A stretch of DNA of 64,000 bases from Streptomyces sp. TS71-3 (GTDB taxonomy: Bacteria > Actinomycetota > Actinomycetes > Streptomycetales > Streptomycetaceae). The first letter of the stretch is position 1. Every line of letters begins with the position of its first letter. The stretch lies in NCBI RefSeq assembly GCF_018327685.1, contig NZ_BNEL01000003.1, positions 2,046,001 to 2,110,000 of the forward strand. Reading direction: 5' to 3'. The position numbers and the translations under genes were made by a program. The notes beneath the pieces are model-generated. The model searched no databases. It was not told where the DNA came from and saw only the letters and a program-made list of their open reading frames with translations. Shown here one piece after another: positions 30,342-39,206 of this stretch.

Positions 30342-32378
30342 ATGGTCAAGGGGGCTGTTGTGAGGGTCGAACTTCCGCCGGCGCCGGTGTACTTCGTCAA
30401 CCGCGACGACGAGAGGGAACGCGCCCTGCGCGCCGTGACCGACTGGCGGAGCCGTTCCCGCCCGCTGGTGCTGGCGTTGAGCGGGCCCGGCGGCTTGGGC
30501 AAGACGGAGTTGGCCGTCCTGATCGCCCGTACCCTGGGGGAGCGTTATCCCTTCACGGACGGCGTGCTCTCCGTCGACCTGGACGACTTCCGGGCGGGGG
30601 GCGTGCTGGACCCCGGCGATGTGCTCACCCATCTGCTGAACTCCCTCGACGTGGAGCCGGACCAGGTGCAGGCCCAGTACGCGGCTCGGTGCGCGCAGTA
30701 CTGGAACAGGACCTCTGACGCGCAACTGGTCCTCCTGCTGGACAACGCTCGCTACGCCTCGGAGGTCGTTCCCCTGCTTCCGCCGTCGGGCTCCAGCGTG
30801 GTGATCGTCACGAGCCATGGTCCGCTCCACGATTTCGAGGCCGGCGCCGCGGTGGATCTGGCCCTGCCGCCTCTGGACGAGCCGGCGGCGACCGAACTGC
30901 TTGAGAAGATCGCCCCTGACCGCCGGTTGGCCGCGGACCCGGAAGCGGCCCGGGCAGTGATCCGGTTGTGCGGCGGCCTCCCCGCGGCCCTGCACGTGGC
31001 CGGCCTGTGGGTGCGCACCCACCGGCTGCGTCCGCTCTCCCGCCTCCTCGCCGATCTCACCGCCGAGTTGGACGAGAAGGGCGTGTCCGGCGTGGAGCGG
31101 ATCTGGGACACGGCCTACGCCGACCTGTCCGGCCCGGCGGCCCTTCTCTACCGGTTGCTGGCGCACCATCCTGGTGAGACGTTCACGCTGCACTCGGCCA
31201 CCGCGTTGTCGGGGCTGGGGCTGGAGGACTGCCAGGGCGCCCTGGAGGAAATGGACCGCGCCGGGTTACTTGACCTGCGCCTGCTGTCGCTCACGGTGGC
31301 CGGCCAGATGAGACTGCCGGGACCGCTGCGCGCACACGCCCTGCGCCGGTCCCGGCGGGAGGCGGCACAAGGGGAGGTGGCCGAGGCGGAGGAAAGGCTG
31401 CTGCGCTGGTTCGTGCGGCAGGCTCAGCTCGCCGACCGGTTCACGGCCGGCAGCCGGTTGACCGTCGTGGATCTTCTCGATCCTGTTCCCGGTGCGCCGG
31501 ACATTCCACTGGAGGATCCGGAAGCGGGCGTGGACGGCGAAGCCCGGGCTGAGCACGCCGCACGCGCGGCCCGCTGGCTGGACGAGGAACGGCATGTGTT
31601 GTTCGCGTGTTCGCGCCTGGCCCACAGCCGCGGGATGGATGCCGAGGTCGTCGCCCTGTCCGAGCCGGTGTGGACGCATGCTCTGGACCATCCCCACCAG
31701 TCCGAGGTCATCGAGGTCTTCCGGCGCGCCGTCGACTCTGCAGTGAGGCACGGGGGGAACGCCGGATGGCTGGTGCGCACGCGCTGCCAACTGGCCAGGC
31801 CGCTGTGGGAGTCGGAGGAGCTGGACGAGGCCCAGGAGCAGATCGACGGTGCGATCTCAGCCCTTGAACTGCTCGGGGTCTCCGACCTGGACCGCAAACT
31901 CGCCGCGTCGGCCGTCGAGCACCGCGGCATGCTCAAGGGTGCACGGGGCGAGTGGCGTGCTGCGCTGGTCGACTTCACGGCCTCCCGCGACATGCACCGG
32001 GCGATTCCCAATCCCTACGGCGTCCTGCTCCAGACCTACCGAATGGGAGAGGCGAGCGCCGAGGCGGGTGACCTTGAGACGGCGCATCGTCTGCTGTCCG
32101 AGGCGCACGGAGGGTTCGTGCAGGGGAAGCGGGAGAGGCTGGTCGGACGCGCGGCGTTCGCCCTTGCCGGCGTTCTGTACCGCCTCGGCCGGGTGGGCGA
32201 GGCCCGTGAGCTGTACCAGCAGTCGCTCGGGCAGGCCGACAAGCGGCGTTCGGGCTTCGACCTGGGACGTGTCCACGACGCCCTCGCCGAACTGGAGACG
32301 GTGGAAGGGCATCTCGTGGAGGCGGAGGAGCACCGTGTGGCGGCCCGGACCTTCCGGCGTCGTAATGGCCTGCTCTAG
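30342..32378 (+). CDS. NB-ARC (STAND) ATPase with TPR-like repeats
   Basis: 678 residues. N-terminal nucleotide-binding module: GPGGLGKTEL (Walker A, near residue 50), LVLLLDNA (Walker B, near 133), and the sensor region VVIVTSHGPL, GGLPAALHVAGLWVRTHRL. The C-terminal third consists of helical TPR-like repeats (AGDLETAHRLLSEA, RLGRVGEARELYQQSL). No DNA-binding domain is visible, so it is not an AfsR/SARP type activator in its present form. Such proteins are signalling or defence ATPases. It lies at the right border of the siderophore cluster; no iron box is close enough to tie it in. Its stop overlaps the stop of the leftward gene by 4 bases. Confidence 0.75.
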   Translation: MVKGAVVRVELPPAPVYFVNRDDERERALRAVTDWRSRSRPLVLALSGPGGLGKTELAVLIARTLGERYPFTDGVLSVDLDDFRAGGVLDPGDVLTHLLNSLDVEPDQVQAQYAARCAQYWNRTSDAQLVLLLDNARYASEVVPLLPPSGSSVVIVTSHGPLHDFEAGAAVDLALPPLDEPAATELLEKIAPDRRLAADPEAARAVIRLCGGLPAALHVAGLWVRTHRLRPLSRLLADLTAELDEKGVSGVERIWDTAYADLSGPAALLYRLLAHHPGETFTLHSATALSGLGLEDCQGALEEMDRAGLLDLRLLSLTVAGQMRLPGPLRAHALRRSRREAAQGEVAEAEERLLRWFVRQAQLADRFTAGSRLTVVDLLDPVPGAPDIPLEDPEAGVDGEARAEHAARAARWLDEERHVLFACSRLAHSRGMDAEVVALSEPVWTHALDHPHQSEVIEVFRRAVDSAVRHGGNAGWLVRTRCQLARPLWESEELDEAQEQIDGAISALELLGVSDLDRKLAASAVEHRGMLKGARGEWRAALVDFTASRDMHRAIPNPYGVLLQTYRMGEASAEAGDLETAHRLLSEAHGGFVQGKRERLVGRAAFALAGVLYRLGRVGEARELYQQSLGQADKRRSGFDLGRVHDALAELETVEGHLVEAEEHRVAARTFRRRNGLL

Positions 32379-34228
32379 ATCACCTGTGCGGATTCGTCGT
32401 CCGTGGCCGGGCGGAGAGCGATGGCGAAAGCCCGCTCTCCGACGAGGCAGTTCATCACGGTGCGGCTGTCCGTTGCGGGCTGGTCGGAGACCAACCGGGA
32501 GTGTACGGCCGACAGTGCGACGGCCGGGTCGAGCTGTACGATCCGGCCTGCTTCGGACCGGGGCTCGACCTGGGCGGCGTACGTCTGCTCATGACCGCGG
32601 ACTCTGATCAGGCACCCGCCGGACGGCAGCAGAGCCGCCGCGGTACGGCAGCCCGGGTAAGCGGACAGGGCGTGCCGGGTCCACCCGTCGGCGGTCCAGC
32701 CCAGCTCCACCGGGGCGGCGGAGGCCGGGAGCGGACGACGGTACAACAGGCCTGCGGAACGGGCGAGCTGCTCGCCTGCGGCACCATGCTCGACGGCCAA
32801 GTGGTGACCGGGCAGCCCGGTGCCGGCCGGGTACCTGGTGATCCGGACGCCGGCCGTGGTGGCCGCCACATGGACGTCGAACGCTGCGGGGACACGTGCG
32901 GCGGGCCGGGGCGAGGGCAGCAACCGCGGCCTGACGCCATGGGTGGGTGGCGCTAGGTCGAGCAGGGCGTAGACCTCGGATCGCAGCCGGTCCATGGCAT
33001 CACGAGCGGGCGCGAACGCGGCGTAGGCGGCGGCGTGCCCGGGACCCTGCCGGTACGCGCGGAGTTCGTCGGCGATGTCCTCGGCCCGTTGCAACCGCGG
33101 TATGCGGTCGAGGAGTACGCCCATCGGGCTTGTGGGGATCAGCTCGCCGCCACCTGGGTGGACGCTCACGATGGGGCGGTCCTGGGCGGCGCAGTAGTAG
33201 AGGGCCGTCGATCCGTGGTCTGTGACCAGAGCGTCCGCGGCGATGAGGACCGAGGCCCACTCCTCGTGCGGATCCGGAAGGATCATTCCCGACTCCAGTG
33301 CCGGCGCGAGACGTTCGGCCAACTCGTACGTTCCCAGCAGGCTGCGCTCATTGGGATGGATCACGAGCGCCAACTGGTACTCGTCGTAGGGCAGGTGGGC
33401 CGCAAGCTGGGCGGCCAGTCCTGGATGCCGGCGGACGAGGGACTCGGGGCCCCAGGTGGAGACCAGTACCAGCAGCTTGCGGGCCCCGGTGCCCATGGCC
33501 GCCCGGTAGCGATCACGCAGGGGCATCGAAGCGAGGACGCGTTCCAGGGTGAGATCACCGATCACCTTCGCGCGCCGGGCGGCCCGCGGGTCTGCAGCGG
33601 CCAGTCTGGCGACCTGATCGGGGTGGGCCAAAGCGTGCAGTGCTACCGGAGCGTGGCCGTCGTTTCGTCGCAGAAACGTCGGGTCCAGTCCGGACGCTGA
33701 ATCGGCCGAACCTTCACTGCGGATCGACTTGTTGAACCCCGCGCCGTGCGGGAGGAGGACCTGCGGGCCGTGCAGTAGTCTGAGGTCGCCCTTTGGACTC
33801 GCGGCGACAATCAAGTCGTACGAGCGACCGCACGCTTCGCTCCACGGAACCGTGCGGCCTCCGAGGGCGTCGATCGCGGAGAAGGCATCGGCTCCGAAGT
33901 CGGAGCCGGGGACGAGAGTGAACAGGCGAGTGATCCTGGCGTCTCCCGAGAAGACGGGAAGAGCGTCGAGCAGGCGATACAGCGCGACCGCCGACCGTGC
34001 TGCGAACAGAACCGCTCGCCCGTCGCCCGTCGCCCGTCGCCCGTCGCCCGTCGCCCGTCGCCCGTCGCCCGTCGCCCGTCGCCCGTCGCCCGTCGCCCGT
34101 CGCCCGTCGCCCGTCGCCCGTCGCCCGTCGCCCGTCGCCCGTCGCCCGTCGCCCGTCGCCCGAAGTATCCATTCTATTGGGAAGCCGCGGCCGGGCCTTG
34201 CCGTTTCCGCAGGTTGAGATGGGTTCAT
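32375..34228 (-). CDS. CDP-glycerol glycerophosphotransferase-like protein with repeat-expanded N-terminus
   Basis: About 617 residues from ATG 34228; the real start is uncertain. The conserved part begins at VLFAARSAVALYRLLDALPVFSG (first 20: VLFAARSAVALYRLLDALPV) near 33995 and runs to the C-terminus. A GT-B/CDP-glycerol transferase-like motif is present: ADALVTDHGSTALYYC followed by RPIVSVHPGG. Between the ATG and the conserved part lie about 47 residues of repeated ATGDGRR, encoded by 20 copies of a 7-base unit. Homologues I know of this kind begin close to the VLFAARS stretch, so the repeat looks like an insertion or expansion at the N-terminus. Function beyond cell-envelope polymer transfer is unknown. 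Confidence 0.55.
   Translation of the reverse strand: MNPSQPAETARPGRGFPIEWILRATGDGRRATGDGRRATGDGRRATGDGRRATGDGRRATGDGRRATGDGRAVLFAARSAVALYRLLDALPVFSGDARITRLFTLVPGSDFGADAFSAIDALGGRTVPWSEACGRSYDLIVAASPKGDLRLLHGPQVLLPHGAGFNKSIRSEGSADSASGLDPTFLRRNDGHAPVALHALAHPDQVARLAAADPRAARRAKVIGDLTLERVLASMPLRDRYRAAMGTGARKLLVLVSTWGPESLVRRHPGLAAQLAAHLPYDEYQLALVIHPNERSLLGTYELAERLAPALESGMILPDPHEEWASVLIAADALVTDHGSTALYYCAAQDRPIVSVHPGGGELIPTSPMGVLLDRIPRLQRAEDIADELRAYRQGPGHAAAYAAFAPARDAMDRLRSEVYALLDLAPPTHGVRPRLLPSPRPAARVPAAFDVHVAATTAGVRITRYPAGTGLPGHHLAVEHGAAGEQLARSAGLLYRRPLPASAAPVELGWTADGWTRHALSAYPGCRTAAALLPSGGCLIRVRGHEQTYAAQVEPRSEAGRIVQLDPAVALSAVHSRLVSDQPATDSRTVMNCLVGERAFAIALRPATDDESAQVI
34020..34162. repeat. perfect 7-bp tandem repeat, about 20 copies, inside a coding frame
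   Basis: The unit CGTCGCC repeats without a mismatch from 34021 to 34160 (20 copies), with one and two matching bases at the two ends. All three minus-strand frames stay open across it. Because seven is not a multiple of three, each gain or loss of a unit changes the downstream frame. Confidence 0.97.
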
Positions 34229-34351
34229 TTGCGTCGTCGGGCGACATGATCCGATCCTATCGCGCGCTCTTGGAGGGCCGCGGAGAGTGATCCATGCCGC
34301 ATATGCGGCGGAGGGGTATGGGAAGTCGTGTCCGATCGCGAGGATGGCGGC

Positions 34352-34807
34352 ATGAGTGACTGGGGAATTGCCCTGATTGCCGCTGGCTCGGCGGTCGCGG
34401 GCAGCGTCGTAACCGGCTGGTACACCCGCAGCGCAGGCATCCGACAGGCGGCAGCCGCACGTCACGCGGGGGATCGCCAGGCAGATGCCCTGCTCGAATC
34501 AGTTCGCATGACGCTTCGCGCTGAGTCCGGCCACCGTGAGTTCGCCCTTCGCCGCCAGACCTATGCGGAGTTCCTCGGAGCGGCAGAGGCGAGGATCCTC
34601 ACCGAGCGGACGGGGCGGAGTCATGCTGACGACGACTTCTTGTTGCAACGCGCCTTGAGCGGGGTATTCCTGGAAGGCCCGCCCGACGCCGCTGCTGCGG
34701 CGCAGCACCTCGTCGACTCTCTGCGACGCCATGAGAGGCCGGACGAACTTGATCGAGTGAAGCGGGCTTTCGTCTCGACGGCCCAGGAGTGTTGCCGGCC
34801 CCGGTGA
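34352..34807 (+). CDS. small membrane-anchored protein of unknown function
   Basis: 151 residues from ATG 34352, preceded by GAGGATGGCGG; a GTG at 34328 is possible. An N-terminal transmembrane helix (WGIALIAAGSAVAGSVVTGW) is followed by a charged helical cytosolic part rich in Arg, Ala and Glu, probably coiled coil. Such single-helix proteins are common and uncharacterised in Streptomyces. GC content is slightly lower than in the NRPS genes. I do not recognise the family. Confidence 0.6.
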   Translation: MSDWGIALIAAGSAVAGSVVTGWYTRSAGIRQAAAARHAGDRQADALLESVRMTLRAESGHREFALRRQTYAEFLGAAEARILTERTGRSHADDDFLLQRALSGVFLEGPPDAAAAAQHLVDSLRRHERPDELDRVKRAFVSTAQECCRPR

Positions 34808-34904
34808 TCGTCCTCGACGGCCCTGGCGCGAGAGTAGGGGACCGATGGCGCGTGGTGTTGATCCGCCGCACTTCCGGGACGGATACAGACCACACCCTCA
34901 CCCG

Positions 34905-35390
34905 CCGGCCTCTTGGTCGAGCACCCAGCCGGCGGGAATGGGGCCGCGGTGTGCGGCCAGTGCGGTGGAGTACTTCCATGCCTTGCGGGCGTGCTTCTCC
35001 CGCTTGAAGGTGGCCAGGAAGTGCGTCAACCCGTCCCGGGACAGGCGTTTGACGGTGCCCACCCGGGCCGCCAGTGTCAGTGCGGCGGGCCTGGTGGACC
35101 TCGGTGTGGATGAACACCTCGGACCCAGGCTCGCCGCCGTGGGCGATCGGGGTGCCGTCCAGGTCCACGACGAGCAGCCGTTCGGGCGTGAGGGTGGCCC
35201 TCACGTCGTGCGATCGCTGGATGACCAGCAGGTCGGTGCCGGGCACACGGGCGCTGATGTGGCCGCTGTAGTCGAGGCCGCCTCGCCCGGCGGCGGGGTG
35301 ATCTCGCCGGCCCGGGCGGGCCGCACGAGCTCGTGCGCCGCACCGCGTCGTGTGCCGCCGTGGCGAGCGGCCCGCCGGGCGGCCCCGATG
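34905..35390 (-). pseudogene. decayed class II aldolase/adducin-like gene with frameshifts
   Basis: On the minus strand one frame gives DYSGHISARVPGTDLLVIQ and RLLVVDLDGTPIAHG, EVFIHTEVHQARR, matching the N-terminal half of class II aldolases (GHxSxRxP, metal-binding HTEVH). The preceding frame differs from this one, and the sequence loses similarity after HTEVH. Another frame then gives GLTHFLATFKREKHARKAW up to a stop near 34902. No intact enzyme can be made. It ends against rpsR, so it may mark a deletion junction. Confidence 0.5.
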
Positions 35391-35633
35391 TCATGCCTGT
35401 TTGTCCGAGTAGGGCAGCAGGGCCATCTCGCGGGCGTTCTTGATGGCCCTGGCGAGCTGGCGTTGCTGCTGGGCGGTGACGTGGGTGACGCGGCGGCTGC
35501 GGATCTTCCCGCGGTCGGAGATGAACTTCCGCAGCAGGTTGGTGTCCTTGTAGTCGATGTAGGTGATGCCCGCGGCGTCCAGGGGGTTCCTCCGGGACTT
35601 CACGGGCTTGCGGGTCTCTTTTCGGCGGGGCAT
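35391..35633 (-). CDS. rpsR: ribosomal protein bS18, cysteine-free paralogue
   Basis: 80 residues, starting [15 protein letters not shown], with the S18 core [22 protein letters not shown] and [20 protein letters not shown]. No cysteine, so it is the zinc-independent type that replaces the zinc-binding copy during zinc shortage. It is the last gene of a leftward operon rpmG-rpmE2-cobW-like-rpsR that starts at the Zur box near 37300. This order is conserved in the S. coelicolor Zur regulon as I recall it. Confidence 0.95.
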   Translation of the reverse strand: MPRRKETRKPVKSRRNPLDAAGITYIDYKDTNLLRKFISDRGKIRSRRVTHVTAQQQRQLARAIKNAREMALLPYSDKQA

Positions 35634-35684
35634 GGTCCTCCTTGAGTCGTCGTTGCAGGGGGAGTTGCGGGAAGGGGCGGTCGC

Positions 35685-36835
35685 TCAGGCGCCGAGGAGG
35701 GCGTCGAAGGATCCCGGCAGAAGCCGCCATCCCTCCGGACCGGCCGCGTATTCGGCATCGGTGAGCAGGCAGGAGTCGAGAAGCCGTGTGATGCCGTCCC
35801 GGTCGAGGCCGGGGGACGTGAAGACGAGGTGCTGGCAGCGGTCGCCGTGCTCGGGATGCCAGTCCAGGGCGGCTGCCGCGCGCCGTACCGGGGGAACCAT
35901 CTCCCAGGCGGCGTCGGGCAGGGACACCAGCCAGGGGCCTGTGCTCTCGACGCACAGGGCACCGCCGGCGGCGTCCCAGGAGAGCAGGGTGTCCGGTCGG
36001 TCGGCGAGCCAGAAGCGGCCCCTGCTGCGTGCAGCCGCGCAGCACAGATCCTCCAGCGCCTGGTAGAGGCGTTCGGGGTGGAGGGGCCGGGTGCGGTGCC
36101 AGACCATGGTGGTGACGCCTGCTTCGTCGGCCTCCTGCGGCAGGAGCGCGCAGGCGGGGTGCTGGGCCGTGGCCGCCGCCTCCACGTCGAACCCGGCGAA
36201 CGCCACCTGGGCGAGTTCGCCTCCGGCCGTGTCGACGCGGCGCGCGGTGGGATGCAACTGAGCAAGCAGCGCGCGGTCCTGCTCGTCCGCGTCCGCGCTG
36301 TCCACGAGGGCCAGGACGGGCGCGTACTCCAACTGGCGGGCCCAGGTGTCGGCAACGGTGCGGTGGTCCGTCGCCGCCGCCGCGAGTCCGGCCTCGGACA
36401 GGTCGTCGCCGTTGGACAGGCAGGGCAGGACCAGCGCCAGGTCGACCGCGGTGATCACGTTGGTGAGCGTCAGGGCGTCCGCGCTGTGGGCGCCAGGATC
36501 TCCGCCATGGCCTTGGGCTCGACCGAGTCCCACAGTTCGACGATCGCCAGCCGGGCGGCTCCGTACGCCGCCAGGCGTTGCAGCTCCGGGACGAGGTCCG
36601 CGCGCAGGGCGCAGCAGGCGCAGTCATCGACCAGCGGGGCCTCGCCGGAGTCGAGCATGCCCGAGGCGTCCCGGACGTGCCGCCGTACGGTTCCCTCGCC
36701 CGCGGTGGCCAGGTCGTGGTGGAGGGCGACGCTGTCCGGCACGGCTTCCAGCAGGCGGTCGACGACCCGGGTGCGGGCTTCGGTGTGCAGGCCGCCCACG
36801 AGGACGACCGGCAACCGGTCCTGTGCGCGCATCAT
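35685..36835 (-). pseudogene. CobW/COG0523-like protein, frameshifted
   Basis: The N-terminal part starts MMRAQDRLPVVLVGGL (36835) and the C-terminal part continues in another frame from about 36480 (ADALTLTNVITAVDLALVLP) to 35685. In frame one the protein stops after APTARTP; deleting or adding one base near 36475-36485 would join them into about 383 residues. Kept features: DDCACCALR, the CxCC metal motif, and the C-terminal domain of COG0523 proteins. The P-loop expected after VVLVGG lacks GKT (reads LHTEARTR), so GTP binding was probably lost already in the family. These zinc-responsive proteins are thought to help zinc delivery. Its start overlaps the rpmE2 stop. A sequencing error is possible. 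Confidence 0.8.
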
Positions 36836-37086
36836 CGAGCCTCGAAGCGAACGTAGCGGCCCTCGAAGCGTTCCACCTGGCCGCACGTGTCGAGGACACG
36901 GGCGGTACCGGTGTGGGAAGGGCGGCTCGCCGAGGAGACCTCACCGCCCACGACGGGATGGGCGGTGCCGTCCTCCCACTGCGGCGTGGGGTCGCTCGCG
37001 AGCGTCGAACCGGTCAGGAAGGCGAAGTCGGCGGCCCTGTCGCACAAGGCGACTGGAGGGTACCCGGGGTGGAGGTCCGGCTTCAT
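36832..37086 (-). CDS. rpmE2: ribosomal protein bL31 type B
   Basis: 84 residues: MKPDLHPGYPPVALCDRAAD, then FLTGSTL and the C-terminal ERFEGRYVRFEAR. The two CxxC pairs of zinc-binding L31 are absent, as in type B L31, which takes over when zinc is scarce. Stop overlaps the start of the CobW-like gene. Controlled by the Zur box at 37295 through rpmG. Confidence 0.95.
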   Translation of the reverse strand: MKPDLHPGYPPVALCDRAADFAFLTGSTLASDPTPQWEDGTAHPVVGGEVSSASRPSHTGTARVLDTCGQVERFEGRYVRFEAR

Positions 37087-37116
37087 GGCGGGCTCCTTCA
37101 GTGGTGGGCGGTCTGG

Positions 37117-37281
37117 TCAGCGTTCTTCGCGGAAGTCGACGTGCCGGCGGGCGATGGGGTCGTACTTGCGCAGCACCATGCGGTCCGGGTCGTTGCGGCG
37201 GTTCTTGCGGGTCACGTAGGTGTAGCCGGTCCCCGCGGTGGAGCGGAGCTTGATGACCGGGCGGAGTTCGTTGCGAGCCAT
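37117..37281 (-). CDS. rpmG: ribosomal protein bL33, cysteine-free
   Basis: 54 residues, [20 protein letters not shown] then [20 protein letters not shown] and [14 protein letters not shown]. It has none of the four cysteines of zinc-binding L33. First gene of the leftward Zur operon, starting 14 bases from the Zur box. Confidence 0.95.
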   Translation of the reverse strand: MARNELRPVIKLRSTAGTGYTYVTRKNRRNDPDRMVLRKYDPIARRHVDFREER

Positions 37282-37294
37282 GCACGCTAGTATA

Positions 37295-37309
37295 TGAGAA
37301 TGGTTTCCA
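37295..37309. promoter_or_regulatory. Zur box in the divergent rpmG/rpmB promoter
   Basis: TGAGAATGGTTTCCA, close to the Streptomyces Zur-box pattern TGAAAATGATTTTCA. It lies between rpmG (minus) and rpmB (plus) and can repress both when zinc is plentiful. Confidence 0.85.
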
Positions 37310-37349
37310 TTACCGATAGGAACCCCGTGTCCGAGAGGCAGGTCGTCCC

Positions 37350-37586
37350 GTGTCCGCCCACTGCCAACTGACCGGCGCCCAGCCGGGCTTCGGCAACCGC
37401 ATCTCCCATTCGCACCGGCGCACCTCCCGCCGCTTCGATCCGAACATCCAGCGCAAGCGGTACTGGCTGCCGAGCGAGGGCCGCTACGTGCGCCTGACGC
37501 TCAGCGCCCGCGGCATCAAGATCGTCGACAGCATCGGCGTGGAGGCGGCGGTCGCCCGTATCCGTTCCCGGGGGGTGAAAGTCTGA
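37350..37586 (+). CDS. rpmB: ribosomal protein bL28 paralogue
   Basis: 78 residues starting [20 protein letters not shown] with [20 protein letters not shown] and ARGIKIVD, as in L28. Only one Cys, so no zinc knuckle. GTG start, ATG of rpsN overlaps its stop. Confidence 0.95.
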   Translation: MSAHCQLTGAQPGFGNRISHSHRRTSRRFDPNIQRKRYWLPSEGRYVRLTLSARGIKIVDSIGVEAAVARIRSRGVKV

Positions 37587-37891
37587 TGGCCAGGCGGAGC
37601 AAGATCGCGAAGAACGAGAAGCGCAAGGCCGTGGTCGCGCGGTACGCCGCCCGCCGCGCCGAACTGAAGGAGATCATCCGGCGCCCCGGCTCGACCGAGG
37701 CCGAGCGCGGTGCCGCGCTCGCCGAACTGCGACGCCAGCCGCGCGACGCCAGCGCCACCCGCGTCCGCAACCGCGACAGCGTCGACGGCCGTCCCCGCGG
37801 CCATCTGCGCAAGTTCGGGCTCTCCCGGATCCGCGTGCGGGAGCAGGCCCACGCCGGCTTCCTGCCCGGCGTCACCAAGTCGTCCTGGTGA
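37586..37891 (+). CDS. rpsN: ribosomal protein uS14, long cysteine-free form
   Basis: 101 residues starting [20 protein letters not shown], with [14 protein letters not shown] and the conserved end [23 protein letters not shown] (last part). No cysteines, the zinc-independent form of S14. Coupled to rpmB by overlap at 37584-37588. Confidence 0.95.
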   Translation: MARRSKIAKNEKRKAVVARYAARRAELKEIIRRPGSTEAERGAALAELRRQPRDASATRVRNRDSVDGRPRGHLRKFGLSRIRVREQAHAGFLPGVTKSSW

Positions 37892-37896
37892 GCACG

Positions 37897-37954
37897 GCTC
37901 CTTCGCGGTGACGAAGGAGCTTCACAGGGTGCGGCCCGGGTCGGGGCCGCACCC
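37897..37954 (+). terminator. two tandem hairpins after rpsN
   Basis: Hairpin 1: GCTCCTTCG/CGAAGGAGC (37897-37920, six-base loop). Hairpin 2: GGGTGCGGCCC/GGGCCGCACCC (37927-37954). They directly follow the rpsN stop and likely end the rpmB-rpsN transcript. Confidence 0.75.
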
Positions 37955-38079
37955 CCCGGGAGGGTCACCGCCACGCACTGGCGAGCGTCCTGAGCGGTCA
38001 TGGCCGGGCGTGGCGGCCGGAGCGAGATGAGGTCGGAACGTGAACATCACCTGTGGCAAGGCTTGGCGGGGGAGCGGGC

Positions 38080-38484
38080 ATGAGTGAGCCGGGCGGAGGG
38101 GCGGGCACGGATGACGCCGCGCAAGGTGGCCCCGGTCGCCCTTTCGCTCTCGTCGTCTGCAGCTCCTGCCGGGCCGTGGCGGACCAGGTGGTGGACGGCC
38201 TGCGCCGTACGGTCCGTGAGTCCCGGCACGGGGTCATGATCTCCACCGGATGCCTGAGTCGGCTCCTGAACTGCCGCGGCCGCACGGGTGTCCACGCCGT
38301 CGTCCAGCCCTGTACGACGGACCGTAAGCCCACAGGGGCACCCGTGTGCCTCGGTCCGCTCGTCGGTACGGCCGACGCCGAGGCGGTCGCCGCATGGCTG
38401 CGGGCGGGAATGCCGGACGACGGCACGCTGCCCGCCAGGCTGCGGGCGGCTCCTCCGCCGCGGCATGTCGCGCACCTCAACTGA
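38080..38484 (+). CDS. cysteine-rich small protein, possibly thioredoxin-like ferredoxin
   Basis: 134 residues from ATG 38080 behind a GGGGGAG site. After a flexible Gly/Ala N-terminus comes LVVCSSCRAVAD, then STGCLSRLLNC, VVQPCTTD and APVCLGPL: six cysteines spaced as in thioredoxin-like [2Fe-2S] ferredoxin or DUF1636-like proteins. It sits between Zur-controlled ribosomal genes but no Zur box was found directly ahead. The family assignment is tentative; a metal-binding or redox role is inferred from the cysteines. Confidence 0.65.
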   Translation: MSEPGGGAGTDDAAQGGPGRPFALVVCSSCRAVADQVVDGLRRTVRESRHGVMISTGCLSRLLNCRGRTGVHAVVQPCTTDRKPTGAPVCLGPLVGTADAEAVAAWLRAGMPDDGTLPARLRAAPPPRHVAHLN

Positions 38485-38559
38485 GGGCGAGAGGAGGGCT
38501 CGGCTCACCCGCGGCCCAGGGTGGGCCGACCCGGGGGGCGAGCCACCGGGAGAGGGCCG

Positions 38560-39206
38560 TCGTTCCGTCCGCGCGTCAAGCAGGCGGACGAGGCTGAGCC
38601 GGTACTCCGCGATCTGCGGCAGTCGCTGCGCGGCCAACCCCGGCAGCATCTGCTGGTAGGAACGGGAAGTTCGTCGTACATCCCGGCAGGAGGGCTGCTG
38701 AGGGTGTGGGAGCCGAGGACTTCCGCCCCGGGCCGCCGTTCGGCGAGTGCGGCCCGGCCCGCGCAGCTCCACCGCATGCGCGCCTCCACCTTGCTCAGCG
38801 CGTCGTGGAGGTCCTGGTTGTCGACCATCCAAGGTCCCGCAGTGTCGAGGGCCGGCAGCGAGCCGGGAAGCGGTCGCTGAGCAGGCCGACGACGCGCCGG
38901 ACGTCCGCCTCCGTCAGGAAGGGAAGGACGGCTTCAGCGGAGAGGAAGCGGAGAAGAAGTAGGGCCCCTGCTCCGGGCCGCCACCGTGTCGGTCATGCGT
39001 GATCCGTCCCAGGCGCGCAGCACGGTGCCGGTCAGGCTGGGCAGGCCCTCGAACGGGGTGAAGTGGTGATCGAGGGCGGCGGCGATCTCGCCGCCCCGGG
39101 CGTCGCGCAACGCCGGGTGGTCCTTGCGGTTCTCCGCCGCGTGTCCGTACAGCGGGATCGGCGGGGTCTGCTGGACCGGCCCCAGGTTCACGCGGTGCTT
39201 CGTCAT
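38560..39206 (-). pseudogene. TcmP/LCM-type O-methyltransferase remnant with internal deletion
   Basis: From ATG 39206 (GTGAGG upstream) the protein MTKHRVNLGPVQQTPPIPLY, YGHAAENRKDHPALRD and FEGLPSLTGTVLRAW matches the N-terminus of leucine-carboxyl-methyltransferase-like O-methyltransferases. The middle (SAM-binding motif) is missing. Downstream a second piece appears: FLTEADVRRVVGLLSDRFP, DALSKVEARMRWSCAGRAAL, AERRPGAEVLGSH, and, in another frame, YQQMLPGLAAQRLPQIAEYR, which match the C-terminal half of the family. So the gene has lost its core and carries at least one frameshift. It lies between Zur-regulated genes. Confidence 0.6.

Noticed and set aside
34020..34162. CRISPR-like or microsatellite array
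   Set aside because: Seven-base units without spacers; it is a simple tandem repeat, not CRISPR.
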